From contig JAFMIS010000067.1 of the NCBI GenBank assembly GCA_017853915.1, forward strand, positions 1 to 9,879: 9,879 nucleotides of DNA, given 5' to 3'. The notes beneath the pieces are model-generated. The model was not told the DNA's origin, did no database searches, and saw only the letters and a program-made list of their open reading frames with translations. The position numbers and the translations under genes are program-made. Positions 1 through 6,912 of the stretch are shown piece after piece. This DNA comes from a bacterium. Lineage in GTDB: Bacteria; Bdellovibrionota_C; UBA2361; OMII01. The first letter of the stretch is position 1, and each line of letters starts with the position of its first letter.

Positions 1-483
1 GGCGTGTTCCAAGAGGAGGACCGACTCTTTGTAGACCGTTATGACTTCTTAAGGATAATTAATTTTGCTACTACCCCCGAAACGTCCGCTGAGTCTGGGG
101 ATTGGTCCTGGGAATTACGGATTGGATCGGAGAGAGCGCGCTACAGAGGAGGTGAACGCTACGACGGAATTCTAGCTCTCGGCCTCGGAAAAGCAAGACA
201 GGTATTCAGTTCGCCTCTTATCGTCTACGGCATGGTTGACGGAGCCGTTCATTCGCTTGAGTCGTATTTCCGCCTCCGTCCGCACGTTGGGGTACGAATA
301 GATGGTGGGATGATGAAAGCGTGGTTTTACGGCGGTGTTGAAACGGACACTACTCAGGGGAGTATTCGTGATGTCTGGGGCGGAAAAGCGCAGTATCAGA
401 CGACTGCGAGAAGCTCTGTGCAGGCGGAGCTGAGTAATGAACGCGCGACCCGATACAGCGTCGGATTAAATTGGTACTTCTAA
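1..483 (+). CDS. C-terminal part of a probable envelope protein, DUF4105-like (5' end outside the window)
   Basis: The frame is open from the left edge to a TAA at 481-483, so this is probably the last ~160 codons of a longer gene; the GTG at 4 need not be the start. The segment begins with an acidic/aromatic stretch (FQEEDRLFVDRYDFLRI) and continues as alternating polar/hydrophobic strands rich in Gly, Tyr and Trp (WSWELRIGSERARYRGG, FSSPLIVYGMVDGAV). It ends in a terminal aromatic pair (NWYF), as in outer-membrane beta-barrel or beta-sandwich proteins. The 'DRYDFLRI...WSWELRIG' pattern resembles the C-terminal part of DUF4105 (Lnb-type) proteins of proteobacteria, whose N-terminal part is a periplasmic cysteine-hydrolase-like domain. 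That domain is not visible here, so the family is a tentative recognition and no catalytic function can be claimed. It converges with the heptose-fusion gene across a 112-bp gap. Confidence 0.6.
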   Translation, partial: GVFQEEDRLFVDRYDFLRIINFATTPETSAESGDWSWELRIGSERARYRGGERYDGILALGLGKARQVFSSPLIVYGMVDGAVHSLESYFRLRPHVGVRIDGGMMKAWFYGGVETDTTQGSIRDVWGGKAQYQTTARSSVQAELSNERATRYSVGLNWYF

Positions 484-528
484 TTTTCTGCGCATGTCCG
501 CCTCCTATGGGGTTTTACACACCTCCGT

Positions 529-546
529 GACGAAATCCCGTCTTTT
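529..546 (+). terminator. Weak terminator-like hairpin in a convergent gap
   Basis: GACG (529-532) and CGTC (539-542) can form a 4-bp stem around AAATCC, followed directly by TTTT. It lies about 45 bp after the stop of the left-edge gene, in the gap between two convergent genes, so the position is right. The stem is short and the T-tract has only four bases, so it may be fortuitous. Confidence 0.25.
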
Positions 547-595
547 GGAAAACGCTATCGATGTAGTGATGTTCCCCCGTATTGTATTCAACCAG

Positions 596-2404
596 CTACG
601 GAAGTGGGAAATACAGAGAGATATTCGTTCCGGTTTGACGTCGAGACGCCACAGCGATCGTTCCGCCGTGCTGCTTCATAACCGAACGCACCATCAACAT
701 TGATAGGCCCAATCCACGGTCAAACTCCTTTGCTTGAGCGGTCGAGAGGGACTTAACAGCCGTGTCGACCTCGGCGGTATCACCACGGTCACCGTGGTCG
801 ACAATACTTACTCGGGCGTACGAGCCGGGTGCAAGGTCGAGATCTTTCGCCTCGCGCGCGACAGAGACTACATCGACATGAAATACAATAAAGCGCTCAG
901 GCAGCGCTTGCATCGCCTCAAGCGAATTTTCACACAGCTCAAGCAACATCTGAACAACAGCGAAATCGGCAACCTCTACCTCAACATCGTGAGGGCACAC
1001 GAGCTCGAGACTGCACTCTTTACCATGCGCACTTGATACCAGCTCAATTACAGATTCAACACACGACCTCAATGAGCGCTTGGCGCGAGGAGCGTCGCTC
1101 AGGGTCGCGAAGACCTCCAACTTTTTAGATGCCGCTATCCCTCGGTGCGCCGCCTTACGAATCAATCCTACCGAGTCAGCCACAAGAGACCCGCGATTAT
1201 CGCCACCCACACGCTGCTCGATCAGATCAGCGCTGGCGAGAATCGAGCCAAACACAGCTGAATAATCGCGGTGAAGCCCCCCCGCTAACGAAGCCGCCGC
1301 ATGCGTGACTGGTTGGTCAGACGAGGAAGATGTTGGGCTCGCCACAGGAGTTGACGGGCTCTGCTTGGGCTGCGTGGCGATCCAAGCAGCAGCATCGAGG
1401 AGATCGCGTGCTGTGTATGATGCGGTGACATTGTATATCTTGTCACTCCCTCCACGACCGGTCTGAACTAAAATAGTGCGAATGCCGGCGTTAATCCCGC
1501 ATTGCACGTCGGAGGTCATATCCCCAATCATAAAACTGTTCGCGAGATCGAGATTCAACTCGCGCTCGGCACGCTGAAGAAAATACGGTCCGGGTTTTCT
1601 GCACGAGCAGTTGTCCGACTTGGAGTGAGGACAAAAATACAACTTATCAAACGCGCACCCTTCCTGTGAGGCCTGGCGAAGCATCTCTCTATTGACTGCG
1701 TAGAGATCCTCTTTGGAAAAATACCCGAGACCTATTCCAGGTTGGTTCGTAACGACAACAACTCGATAGCCTAGATCCTGGAACTTCTTGATCGCAGCGA
1801 AGGCACCAGGCATGGCTACAAAACCCTTTGGATCGCTCAGATACTCCACGTGTTCGTTAATAGTTCCATCGCGATCAAGAAACACCGCTGGACGAACCTC
1901 ACGGCGCAATACTTCTCCTTCGTCACTAAGAAGCGCGGCCTGAATCTTCTCGATCACACCCGTCGTTGAGGAGCCTTCTCGGAATGGAACCAGCGCCACA
2001 CGACCTCCGTACGATTCGACAAGCTGCTTGGAGCTGAGCTTATCCTCGGAGTAATCCCCAGCCTTGATGTAGAGGTCAGGCTTGAGCGCCTCGACATTCA
2101 GATTATTGTTGCGCTCAGAAAAAATGAAGATGCGATCTACTGACGAAAGCCCCGAGACAACCTCAGCTCGCTCACGCTCGCTATTGACCGGCCGAAAGCC
2201 TCCTTTGTTGAGCTTGACTGAAGCGTCCGAATTTATTCCAACAAAGAGCACGTCGACTAAGGCACGTGCTTCCTCGAGGTACCCCACGTGACCAGGATGA
2301 AGGATATCGAACACACCCGAGGTAAAGCCGACTCGCTTGCCCTCTGCCTTGAGCGCGTTTCGAACTGTAACAGCCTCTTCGCGACTAAGAATTTTGCCCT
2401 TCAT
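596..2404 (-). CDS. Three-domain fusion: heptose-phosphate nucleotidylyltransferase, heptose bisphosphate phosphatase (GmhB type) and histidine-kinase-like module
   Basis: 602 residues from an ATG; AGGA lies about 10 nt upstream. Residues 1-160 are an HldE C-domain/HldC-type nucleotidylyltransferase: FTSGVFDILHPGH with the HxGH motif at 36-39, GINSDASV, and the C-terminal SSTT motif near 145. This family adds AMP to heptose 1-phosphate to give ADP-heptose. Residues 170-345 are a GmhB-type HAD phosphatase: FLDRDGT (D177, D179), VVTNQPGIG, zinc ligands C258, H260, C266 and C268, CRKP, and GDMTSD (D295). It removes the 7-phosphate of heptose 1,7-bisphosphate. A Ser/Pro/Thr linker (345-369) leads to 370-602, a histidine-kinase-like segment: an H-box-like GGLHRDYSAV, an N box (ELCENSLEAM, N493), a degenerate G1 (VDHGDRGD), G2 (RGLGLSML) and a typical end (GGTIAV...GTNISLYFPLP). 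The acceptor His is displaced (H378, with R379 at the usual site). The phosphatase and transferase are consecutive pathway steps, so joining them makes sense; the kinase-like tail is unexpected. The protein has no membrane segment and is likely cytoplasmic. Confidence 0.9.
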   Translation of the reverse strand: MKGKILSREEAVTVRNALKAEGKRVGFTSGVFDILHPGHVGYLEEARALVDVLFVGINSDASVKLNKGGFRPVNSERERAEVVSGLSSVDRIFIFSERNNNLNVEALKPDLYIKAGDYSEDKLSSKQLVESYGGRVALVPFREGSSTTGVIEKIQAALLSDEGEVLRREVRPAVFLDRDGTINEHVEYLSDPKGFVAMPGAFAAIKKFQDLGYRVVVVTNQPGIGLGYFSKEDLYAVNREMLRQASQEGCAFDKLYFCPHSKSDNCSCRKPGPYFLQRAERELNLDLANSFMIGDMTSDVQCGINAGIRTILVQTGRGGSDKIYNVTASYTARDLLDAAAWIATQPKQSPSTPVASPTSSSSDQPVTHAAASLAGGLHRDYSAVFGSILASADLIEQRVGGDNRGSLVADSVGLIRKAAHRGIAASKKLEVFATLSDAPRAKRSLRSCVESVIELVSSAHGKECSLELVCPHDVEVEVADFAVVQMLLELCENSLEAMQALPERFIVFHVDVVSVAREAKDLDLAPGSYARVSIVDHGDRGDTAEVDTAVKSLSTAQAKEFDRGLGLSMLMVRSVMKQHGGTIAVASRRQTGTNISLYFPLP

Positions 2405-2523
2405 TCCTCTGCTATCCTGCGTATGCCCCTCGCCACAGAAGGTACTCTCCGTGCGGAAACTTTTTGAAAGGGACGTCAGCCCTCACGTTCCCCTATTACT
2501 CAGGATAAGGCAAGATATCGTAT

Positions 2524-2546
2524 CTGCCCAGCTCGGATGTGGGCAG
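2524..2546. promoter_or_regulatory. Perfect 7-bp inverted repeat upstream of the methyltransferase gene
   Basis: CTGCCCA (2524-2530) and TGGGCAG (2540-2546) are perfect inverted arms around a 9-nt loop, 45 bp upstream of the methyltransferase start. A smaller dyad, AGATA-TCG-TATCT (2513-2525), overlaps its left arm. They lie in the 187-bp region between the divergent heptose-fusion and methyltransferase genes, which must hold both promoters. The repeat could be an operator or a 5'-leader hairpin. I found no convincing -35/-10 pair on either strand, so the promoters remain unplaced. Confidence 0.35.
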
Positions 2547-2591
2547 CTGGAGTTTCAGACGGAATGGACTCCGAACTAGCAGGATGGCTCT

Positions 2592-3722
2592 ATGTCGCCG
2601 ATCGATGCACTTGAGGATTTCTTGGCCTCTCAAATCCTGCCTGAGCGCGCCTACACACAGTACAGGGCGGGCAAGGTCAGCGCCTCTGCTCTTGAGCCCT
2701 ACGCAGAGGCGATTCGCCACGTATCCGCGGCGTATGTCACTCACGATACCGGCTCGACGCTCACGTCCCCAATTAACTCACGCCTCGCGGCCGAGGCGTA
2801 TGCTCTCTACTACACGCCGATTAACGCCGCTAAGATCCTTCATCTCCTCCCCCTGCTCTCGTTCGACTCGCCCGCAATTCAAGTTCTCGATGTTGGCTGC
2901 GGCCCGGGCACAGCAGGTCTCGCCCTTCTGAGCGCACTCTCCACGAACATAAACCTGACCTGCGTTGAAACCTCCCCTGAGATGCGCGCGGTAGCGGAGC
3001 AACTACTCTCGCGCTGGTCTCTCTCTGATACCTTACATACCTTGGACATTAGTCGCTCACTCTCGCTCGATCCCAAACGATCGTTTGACGTGATTATATG
3101 CGCTAATGTTCTGGCCGAGCTGCGGGAAAAGGACGCTATGGAGCTGCTACTAGCTATCACTGATCATCTTACGCCACGCGGGTATCTCCTCTTACTTGAG
3201 CCGGGTCAGCAGTCGCATACACGCAGACTTATGGGTCTACGAGACTGGCTCGTCGCGCGCGACCGCGCCCTTGTGCCCCAGTTTCCGTGTTTACGTTCTG
3301 ATCGATGTCCGATGCTGTCAGCATCCTCAACCGATTGGTGCCACGACACCCTAGAGTGGCGACAACCGAGGCTCCACGCGCAATTCGATTCGATCCTAGG
3401 GTTCAACAAACATCGAATTAAGTACTCAGCTTTCCTTTTCCAAAAAAATGGGGCGCTCAAAGAAGGGGTGCGTGTGCTTACTCCTCCCACAAAAACTCGT
3501 CAGGGAGTCGAAGCTCTGATATGTGGCAAAGATCTCTATGGTATTACGCGCGTTCGAAAGGGCTTGCGCTCGGCAAACACTCGCCCATTCGAAAAGGCGG
3601 ATGTTTTTGATAGGTTGCTGATGGCGCCCGCTCGCGTGGGGGATCTCTCCGCGGATACCGTCATCACTCGGGCCTTACCCCAGCCTCAATTAAACCACGC
3701 TGAAGTAACCCTCAAGGACTGA
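2592..3722 (+). CDS. Rsm22/METTL17-like SAM-dependent methyltransferase-fold protein
   Basis: 376 residues from an ATG, with AGGA about 8 nt upstream. The SAM-binding motif I is clear (VLDVGCGPGTAG, residues 98-109). It is followed by an acidic post-motif strand (CVETSPEM) and a Rossmann core to about 205 (FDVIICANVLAEL, LLLLEPG). The C-terminal third has the feature that separates Rsm22-type proteins from other methyltransferases: four cysteines, C233 (PC), C239 (CP), C250 (DWCH) and C311 (LICGKDLYG). These are followed or bridged by the family-like segments KYSAFLFQK and RVLTPPTK. In mitochondrial METTL17/Rsm22, equivalent cysteines hold an iron-sulfur cluster, and the protein assists small-subunit ribosome maturation. 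By analogy this is a ribosome-associated assembly factor or rRNA methyltransferase; the substrate cannot be read from the sequence. It is the first gene of a probable plus-strand cluster and is divergent from the heptose fusion. Confidence 0.8.
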   Translation: MSPIDALEDFLASQILPERAYTQYRAGKVSASALEPYAEAIRHVSAAYVTHDTGSTLTSPINSRLAAEAYALYYTPINAAKILHLLPLLSFDSPAIQVLDVGCGPGTAGLALLSALSTNINLTCVETSPEMRAVAEQLLSRWSLSDTLHTLDISRSLSLDPKRSFDVIICANVLAELREKDAMELLLAITDHLTPRGYLLLLEPGQQSHTRRLMGLRDWLVARDRALVPQFPCLRSDRCPMLSASSTDWCHDTLEWRQPRLHAQFDSILGFNKHRIKYSAFLFQKNGALKEGVRVLTPPTKTRQGVEALICGKDLYGITRVRKGLRSANTRPFEKADVFDRLLMAPARVGDLSADTVITRALPQPQLNHAEVTLKD

Positions 3723-3736
3723 TTCGGTCCTATCAG
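3715..3736 (+). promoter_or_regulatory. Two overlapping, mutually exclusive short hairpins across a stop codon
   Basis: AGGAC (3715-3719) can pair with GTCCT (3727-3731), and CTGAT (3719-3723) can pair with ATCAG (3732-3736). Both stems are perfect 5-bp pairings, and they cannot form together. They span the TGA of the methyltransferase gene and the gap before the next gene. No T-tract follows, so this is not a classic terminator. It could modulate readthrough or be chance. Confidence 0.2.
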
Positions 3737-3750
3737 TACCATTACCTACC

Positions 3751-5253
3751 GTGCTCGACACGTCGCCTCACGCTACTTCCTATGGGAAAGCTGCTCACCT
3801 CTGGCTATACTTCCTGGACGCTTTTGTAGGACTACTACTACCAATGTTGGAACCATCAAAAAACGAACGCCCTCAGCAACCCGAAGATAACAAGACACCT
3901 GACCAGGGCCCTCAAACGCCCCAGTCACGGGAGCTCAACAGACTCGATCAACACGCTCCCCAGGTTTTGACATTCTCGGGACTCTCTCATGATTCGATTA
4001 CCTCACTGCTTCAAAGCCTCATGCCCGAGATAGGGGCGCCTCTGCGTGAAGAGCTCCTGGGCGCTATCCTTGAAAGGCGAGAGTTAGATGGTGCCTGCGT
4101 TCTTGAGAGCTACTTTAACGAAACACCGCTGAGCATCCATCAGACGCGGACTATTCACATTGGAGAAGGAGCCTCGGAGGAGGGCGGATATGAGATCTTG
4201 ATCTTACGACATTCGGATGATGAACCTCACGCGATCGATCTTCGGCATTCTCACCAACACCCAGGTAGTATCGATTGCCACATCCTACTCTCATTTTCAG
4301 ACCACAAACTGCGCTGGGATCTGGTTGATTCAGCGGGAACATTCCTCGGTCGAGACGACCTCTCAGCGCTCTTTGAAAAAGCGACCCCTGAACAGATACA
4401 GGACAACGGCAAGCTCCGGATAACGCTACTGACCCCCACAATATCGATATCGACCCTTCCTCCCAGCATCTCAGAAGCGGCGGAGGCTCTCTCACCACAA
4501 CCTCCTGACCTACTTGGCGCTCCGCGTGCGTGGCTACCAACATCGATTCAGTGTTCGGATACCGGTTACAGTGAACAACACGCTGTAATCGAGCGCCTCG
4601 CGCCAGAACAGATAACAGGCTTAGTGGAGTCAGGGCTGCTCAATACCGCGGATTTCTTTGTAGGACACCACTCAACCTTGAAGCCTCGAAATCTCGAGCG
4701 CGCGGCTCGAAAGCTCCCCTTCCCAGTAACGGTGGAATTCAAGCGTTCAATAGAATTAGCTGACGACGCTGAGGAGGAAGAAGATGATGTTTCCGGTGAG
4801 CACGCTGGCTCCGACGACATCTCCGATGAATCACATCCTGAGGTGGATTCTACTCTCTCTGAGACAGTCGAAGAGGGGTCCACATCTGATCCTCGAGTTC
4901 AATCTTCAGTTATTATATCGGGGCTTATCTCGCCGCTGGGAGAGTGCTCGATCTCCTATCGCTCGTGGCGCGAGGAGTTGGCTCTTATGGGAGTTAGTAA
5001 AAGCGACTCTGTCGGCGAGGACCTCTGTACATTTGGCATCGATTTTCACCCCCAAGCCGAACCTCTCCGGCCGCAGGAGGTCGCCTTGCGATGGAAATTC
5101 CTGCGGGACGTTGGTCGCATCATCAACTCTCCAATCTCTAAACGAGAGGTGCGCTCCCTGTTCCAGGATTTCGCAGGCGATGTAGATGCGATTGAATACG
5201 GGGTTGACCTTACCACCCAGCGTTTACTGGCACATTTTCGAAGGTCTCGTTAA
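3751..5253 (+). CDS. Unknown acidic protein encoded upstream of the sigma factor
   Basis: 500 residues from GTG 3751, or 469 from ATG 3844 (residue 32). Neither start has a good ribosome binding site. With the GTG start, residues 14-32 (AAHLWLYFLDAFVGLLLPM) form a hydrophobic segment that could anchor the protein or act as an uncleaved signal. With the ATG start the protein is soluble and begins in a Pro/Gln/Asn/Asp-rich disordered stretch (32-70). The rest looks like two folded parts: about 72-330, with mixed helices and strands, and about 384-495, ending in a basic tail (AHFRRSR). A long Glu/Asp/Ser run at 336-378 (ADDAEEEEDDVSGEH onward) joins them. I recognise no domain or catalytic motif. 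It ends 35 bp before the sigma-factor gene and follows the methyltransferase on the same strand, so co-transcription is likely. An anti-sigma or sigma-accessory role is only a context guess. Confidence 0.75.
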   Translation: MLDTSPHATSYGKAAHLWLYFLDAFVGLLLPMLEPSKNERPQQPEDNKTPDQGPQTPQSRELNRLDQHAPQVLTFSGLSHDSITSLLQSLMPEIGAPLREELLGAILERRELDGACVLESYFNETPLSIHQTRTIHIGEGASEEGGYEILILRHSDDEPHAIDLRHSHQHPGSIDCHILLSFSDHKLRWDLVDSAGTFLGRDDLSALFEKATPEQIQDNGKLRITLLTPTISISTLPPSISEAAEALSPQPPDLLGAPRAWLPTSIQCSDTGYSEQHAVIERLAPEQITGLVESGLLNTADFFVGHHSTLKPRNLERAARKLPFPVTVEFKRSIELADDAEEEEDDVSGEHAGSDDISDESHPEVDSTLSETVEEGSTSDPRVQSSVIISGLISPLGECSISYRSWREELALMGVSKSDSVGEDLCTFGIDFHPQAEPLRPQEVALRWKFLRDVGRIINSPISKREVRSLFQDFAGDVDAIEYGVDLTTQRLLAHFRRSR

Positions 5254-5288
5254 ATATCTAAGCAGGACCCGAATCACAGAGATCTCCC

Positions 5289-6644
5289 ATGAAGCAGTCC
5301 AAGCGCGAACACGACCACCAACCACACGGAGTCGATACTGAGGTCTCTCCTTACCTAAAGGAGCTCCCGAAATTTCCGCTCTTAACCCGAACGGAGGAGA
5401 TAGAGATAGCGCGTCAGTTTCGACGAAGCCTCTCGCAACTATCGTTGAGCCTCTTAGAGAATCCATCAATCGCCGCACGCGCTCTGCACCTTGTTGAGGA
5501 GGTGCTGTCAGGAGCCCGCCCGATGGAGTCCATTATGGGGGTCGATCCAGATCAGCCACACACGGTAGAACAACACCGCAAGCTGTTATCATTGAACTCC
5601 GGTACGATCCGCCACCTACTCGTGCGCGCTGAGCAAGGGCGAGCCGCGGGTTCACTCACCTCTGCTTCGCGGTCTGATACCGAAAAAACACCCTATGAGC
5701 TCTCACTTGGGAAAGCCGCACGACTTCTTCACGAATGTAAGTTTACTCAATCCATCATGGAAGACTTTCTTCGGGAGTTCACTGACCAGGTCAAAGAGGC
5801 GCGTCAAGCGGCGTCTACACTACCAGAGACGCGCAGGTATGAAGCGGCGCCGCCCGAGTGCATGGGAGAGCTGCTCACAGACGCGGTAGCTCGCCAAAAA
5901 TCCATTCAAGCTTTTCAGACAGAGGCGCTTGCCGCTCGAACCGCGCTAACGCAAGGAAACTTACGTCTGGTGGTTTCAGCAGCCAAACGATTTCTAGGCA
6001 GGGGGCTGACTCTTGGCGATTTAATTCAGGAGGGCAATCTGGGTCTTATGCGAGCGGTTGAGCTTTTTGACCCAGACCGAGGTGTCCGGTTCAGCACCTA
6101 CGCGACCTGGTGGATCAGGCAGAGAATGATGAGGGCCACCATGGATACGAGCAGATTAGTGCGGCTCCCCTCATATCGACACCAGGATTTTTATAGGACT
6201 CGAAAGGCAGAGGAGTGTCTGTCACACAAACTACACCGCGCCCCAACTTCTGATGAGCTAGCTCAAGAAGTAGGCCTGGAGCCAGGCGAAATCCGCTCTA
6301 TCCACCTCGCGACTCGGCTCACCTCCAACCTTGGAAAGTCAGAGGGCTCCGAGGAGCTCAATTCACTTGAGAACATTGAGGACCGGCACACAGCAAACCG
6401 CGGCAACCTTTTGAACGACGTTGACCTTATAGATCTTAAAAGAGAGCTGGCCAACGCTTTGCAGATTCTACCCGAACGAACGAGGGAGATACTGATATTG
6501 CGGTCTCAGGGCAAGACCTTGGGCGAGTGCGGAAAGCTGCTTGGTATTACACGAGAGCGAGTTCGACAGATCCAACATAAAGCCTTAGAAACGCTGCGGC
6601 GCTCTCCGGCTGGTCGAGCCCTGGAATGCTTCTTGGAAGAATAG
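5289..6644 (+). CDS. RpoD-like sigma-70 factor lacking region 1.1
   Basis: 451 residues. Region 1.2 starts almost at once (VSPYLKELPKFPLLTRTEEIEIARQF, residues 19-44), so there is no region 1.1. A helical segment of about 165 residues (47-210) corresponds to the non-conserved region of RpoD-type factors. Region 2 covers about 214-295: GNLRLVVSAAKRF, DLIQEGNLGLMRAVELFDP, FSTYATWWIRQ. Region 3 covers about 300-370, including APTSDELAQEVGL. Region 4 covers about 380-437, with the helix-turn-helix TLGECGKLLGITRERVRQIQ. The -35-reading residues of E. coli RpoD (TRERxRQ) are intact at 421-427. In region 2.4 the Gln that contacts the -10 element is kept (Q278), but the position of RpoD T440 is Met281. 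The factor directs RNA polymerase to promoters, probably as a group 2 (non-housekeeping) sigma. The start follows a weak AGAGA 6-7 nt upstream, inside the palindrome GAGATCTC. No anti-sigma gene of a known family is next to it. Confidence 0.93.
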   Translation: MKQSKREHDHQPHGVDTEVSPYLKELPKFPLLTRTEEIEIARQFRRSLSQLSLSLLENPSIAARALHLVEEVLSGARPMESIMGVDPDQPHTVEQHRKLLSLNSGTIRHLLVRAEQGRAAGSLTSASRSDTEKTPYELSLGKAARLLHECKFTQSIMEDFLREFTDQVKEARQAASTLPETRRYEAAPPECMGELLTDAVARQKSIQAFQTEALAARTALTQGNLRLVVSAAKRFLGRGLTLGDLIQEGNLGLMRAVELFDPDRGVRFSTYATWWIRQRMMRATMDTSRLVRLPSYRHQDFYRTRKAEECLSHKLHRAPTSDELAQEVGLEPGEIRSIHLATRLTSNLGKSEGSEELNSLENIEDRHTANRGNLLNDVDLIDLKRELANALQILPERTREILILRSQGKTLGECGKLLGITRERVRQIQHKALETLRRSPAGRALECFLEE

Positions 6645-6649
6645 AAAGA

Positions 6650-6662
6650 GAGCGCCACGCTC
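6650..6662 (+). terminator. Small hairpin just after the sigma-factor stop
   Basis: GAGCG (6650-6654) pairs with CGCTC (6658-6662) around CCA, 5 bp after the TAG. There is no T-tract, so it is at best a weak or Rho-assisted 3' end. Confidence 0.2.
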
Positions 6663-6711
6663 ACGCACAGTGGAAAGCCTATTAGTTATTCGTTATCGTA
6701 GGATCCGAGCC

Positions 6712-6753
6712 GGAGGGTTTCATGAAATCGTTGGGCTGGCCCTAACAGCCTGG
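6712..6753 (+). promoter_or_regulatory. Possible 7-codon leader ORF overlapping a hairpin
   Basis: The 268-bp gap between the sigma-factor gene and the ABC-like gene contains GGAGGG (6712-6717), then ATG at 6722 and an ORF of seven codons (MKSLGWP) ending at TAA 6743-6745. GGCTG (6734-6738) can pair with CAGCC (6746-6750) and is extended by three wobble pairs (6731-6733 with 6751-6753), which puts the stop codon in the loop. A strong Shine-Dalgarno, a tiny ORF and a hairpin at its stop resemble a translation-coupled leader, but no run of regulatory codons is present. Further right, GATAAT (6847-6852) could be a -10 element for the downstream gene, without a good -35. Nothing else is recognised in this gap. 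Confidence 0.25.
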
Positions 6754-6912
6754 CTATGTAATCCCGAAGCAACGACCAGATCAGTAACATCAACTAGTTA
6801 ACCACATTCCCCATTCGATGTTTTCTCTAGCCTTTTAGCCTCAGAAGATAATGCTTCCTAGGAAAAATACCGAGAGATAGTAACGAGCGGATAAGGTCGC
6901 GAGGGAGCACAC

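Noticed and set aside
734..1036. Plus-strand ORF of 100 codons
   Set aside because: It lies antisense within the kinase-like part of the heptose fusion, whose frame carries recognisable motifs; this ORF has none and no ribosome binding site.
1277..1283. Seven-C run as a possible frameshift site in the heptose fusion
   Set aside because: The same frame encodes sensible domain sequence on both sides, so neither a sequencing error nor programmed slippage is needed.
2539..2931. Plus-strand ORF of 130 codons overlapping the methyltransferase start
   Set aside because: It overlaps the methyltransferase frame, is Arg/Ser-rich as out-of-frame translations often are, and shows no motif.
4566..4883. 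Minus-strand Ser-rich ORF of 105 codons
   Set aside because: Its Ser/Glu runs are the antisense image of the acidic GAG/GAC-rich stretch in the plus-strand gene; no ribosome binding site or domain.
6645..6912. tRNA or other structured RNA gene in the 268-bp gap
   Set aside because: No T-loop consensus, acceptor pairing or long stem was found; only the short leader-like hairpin is present.
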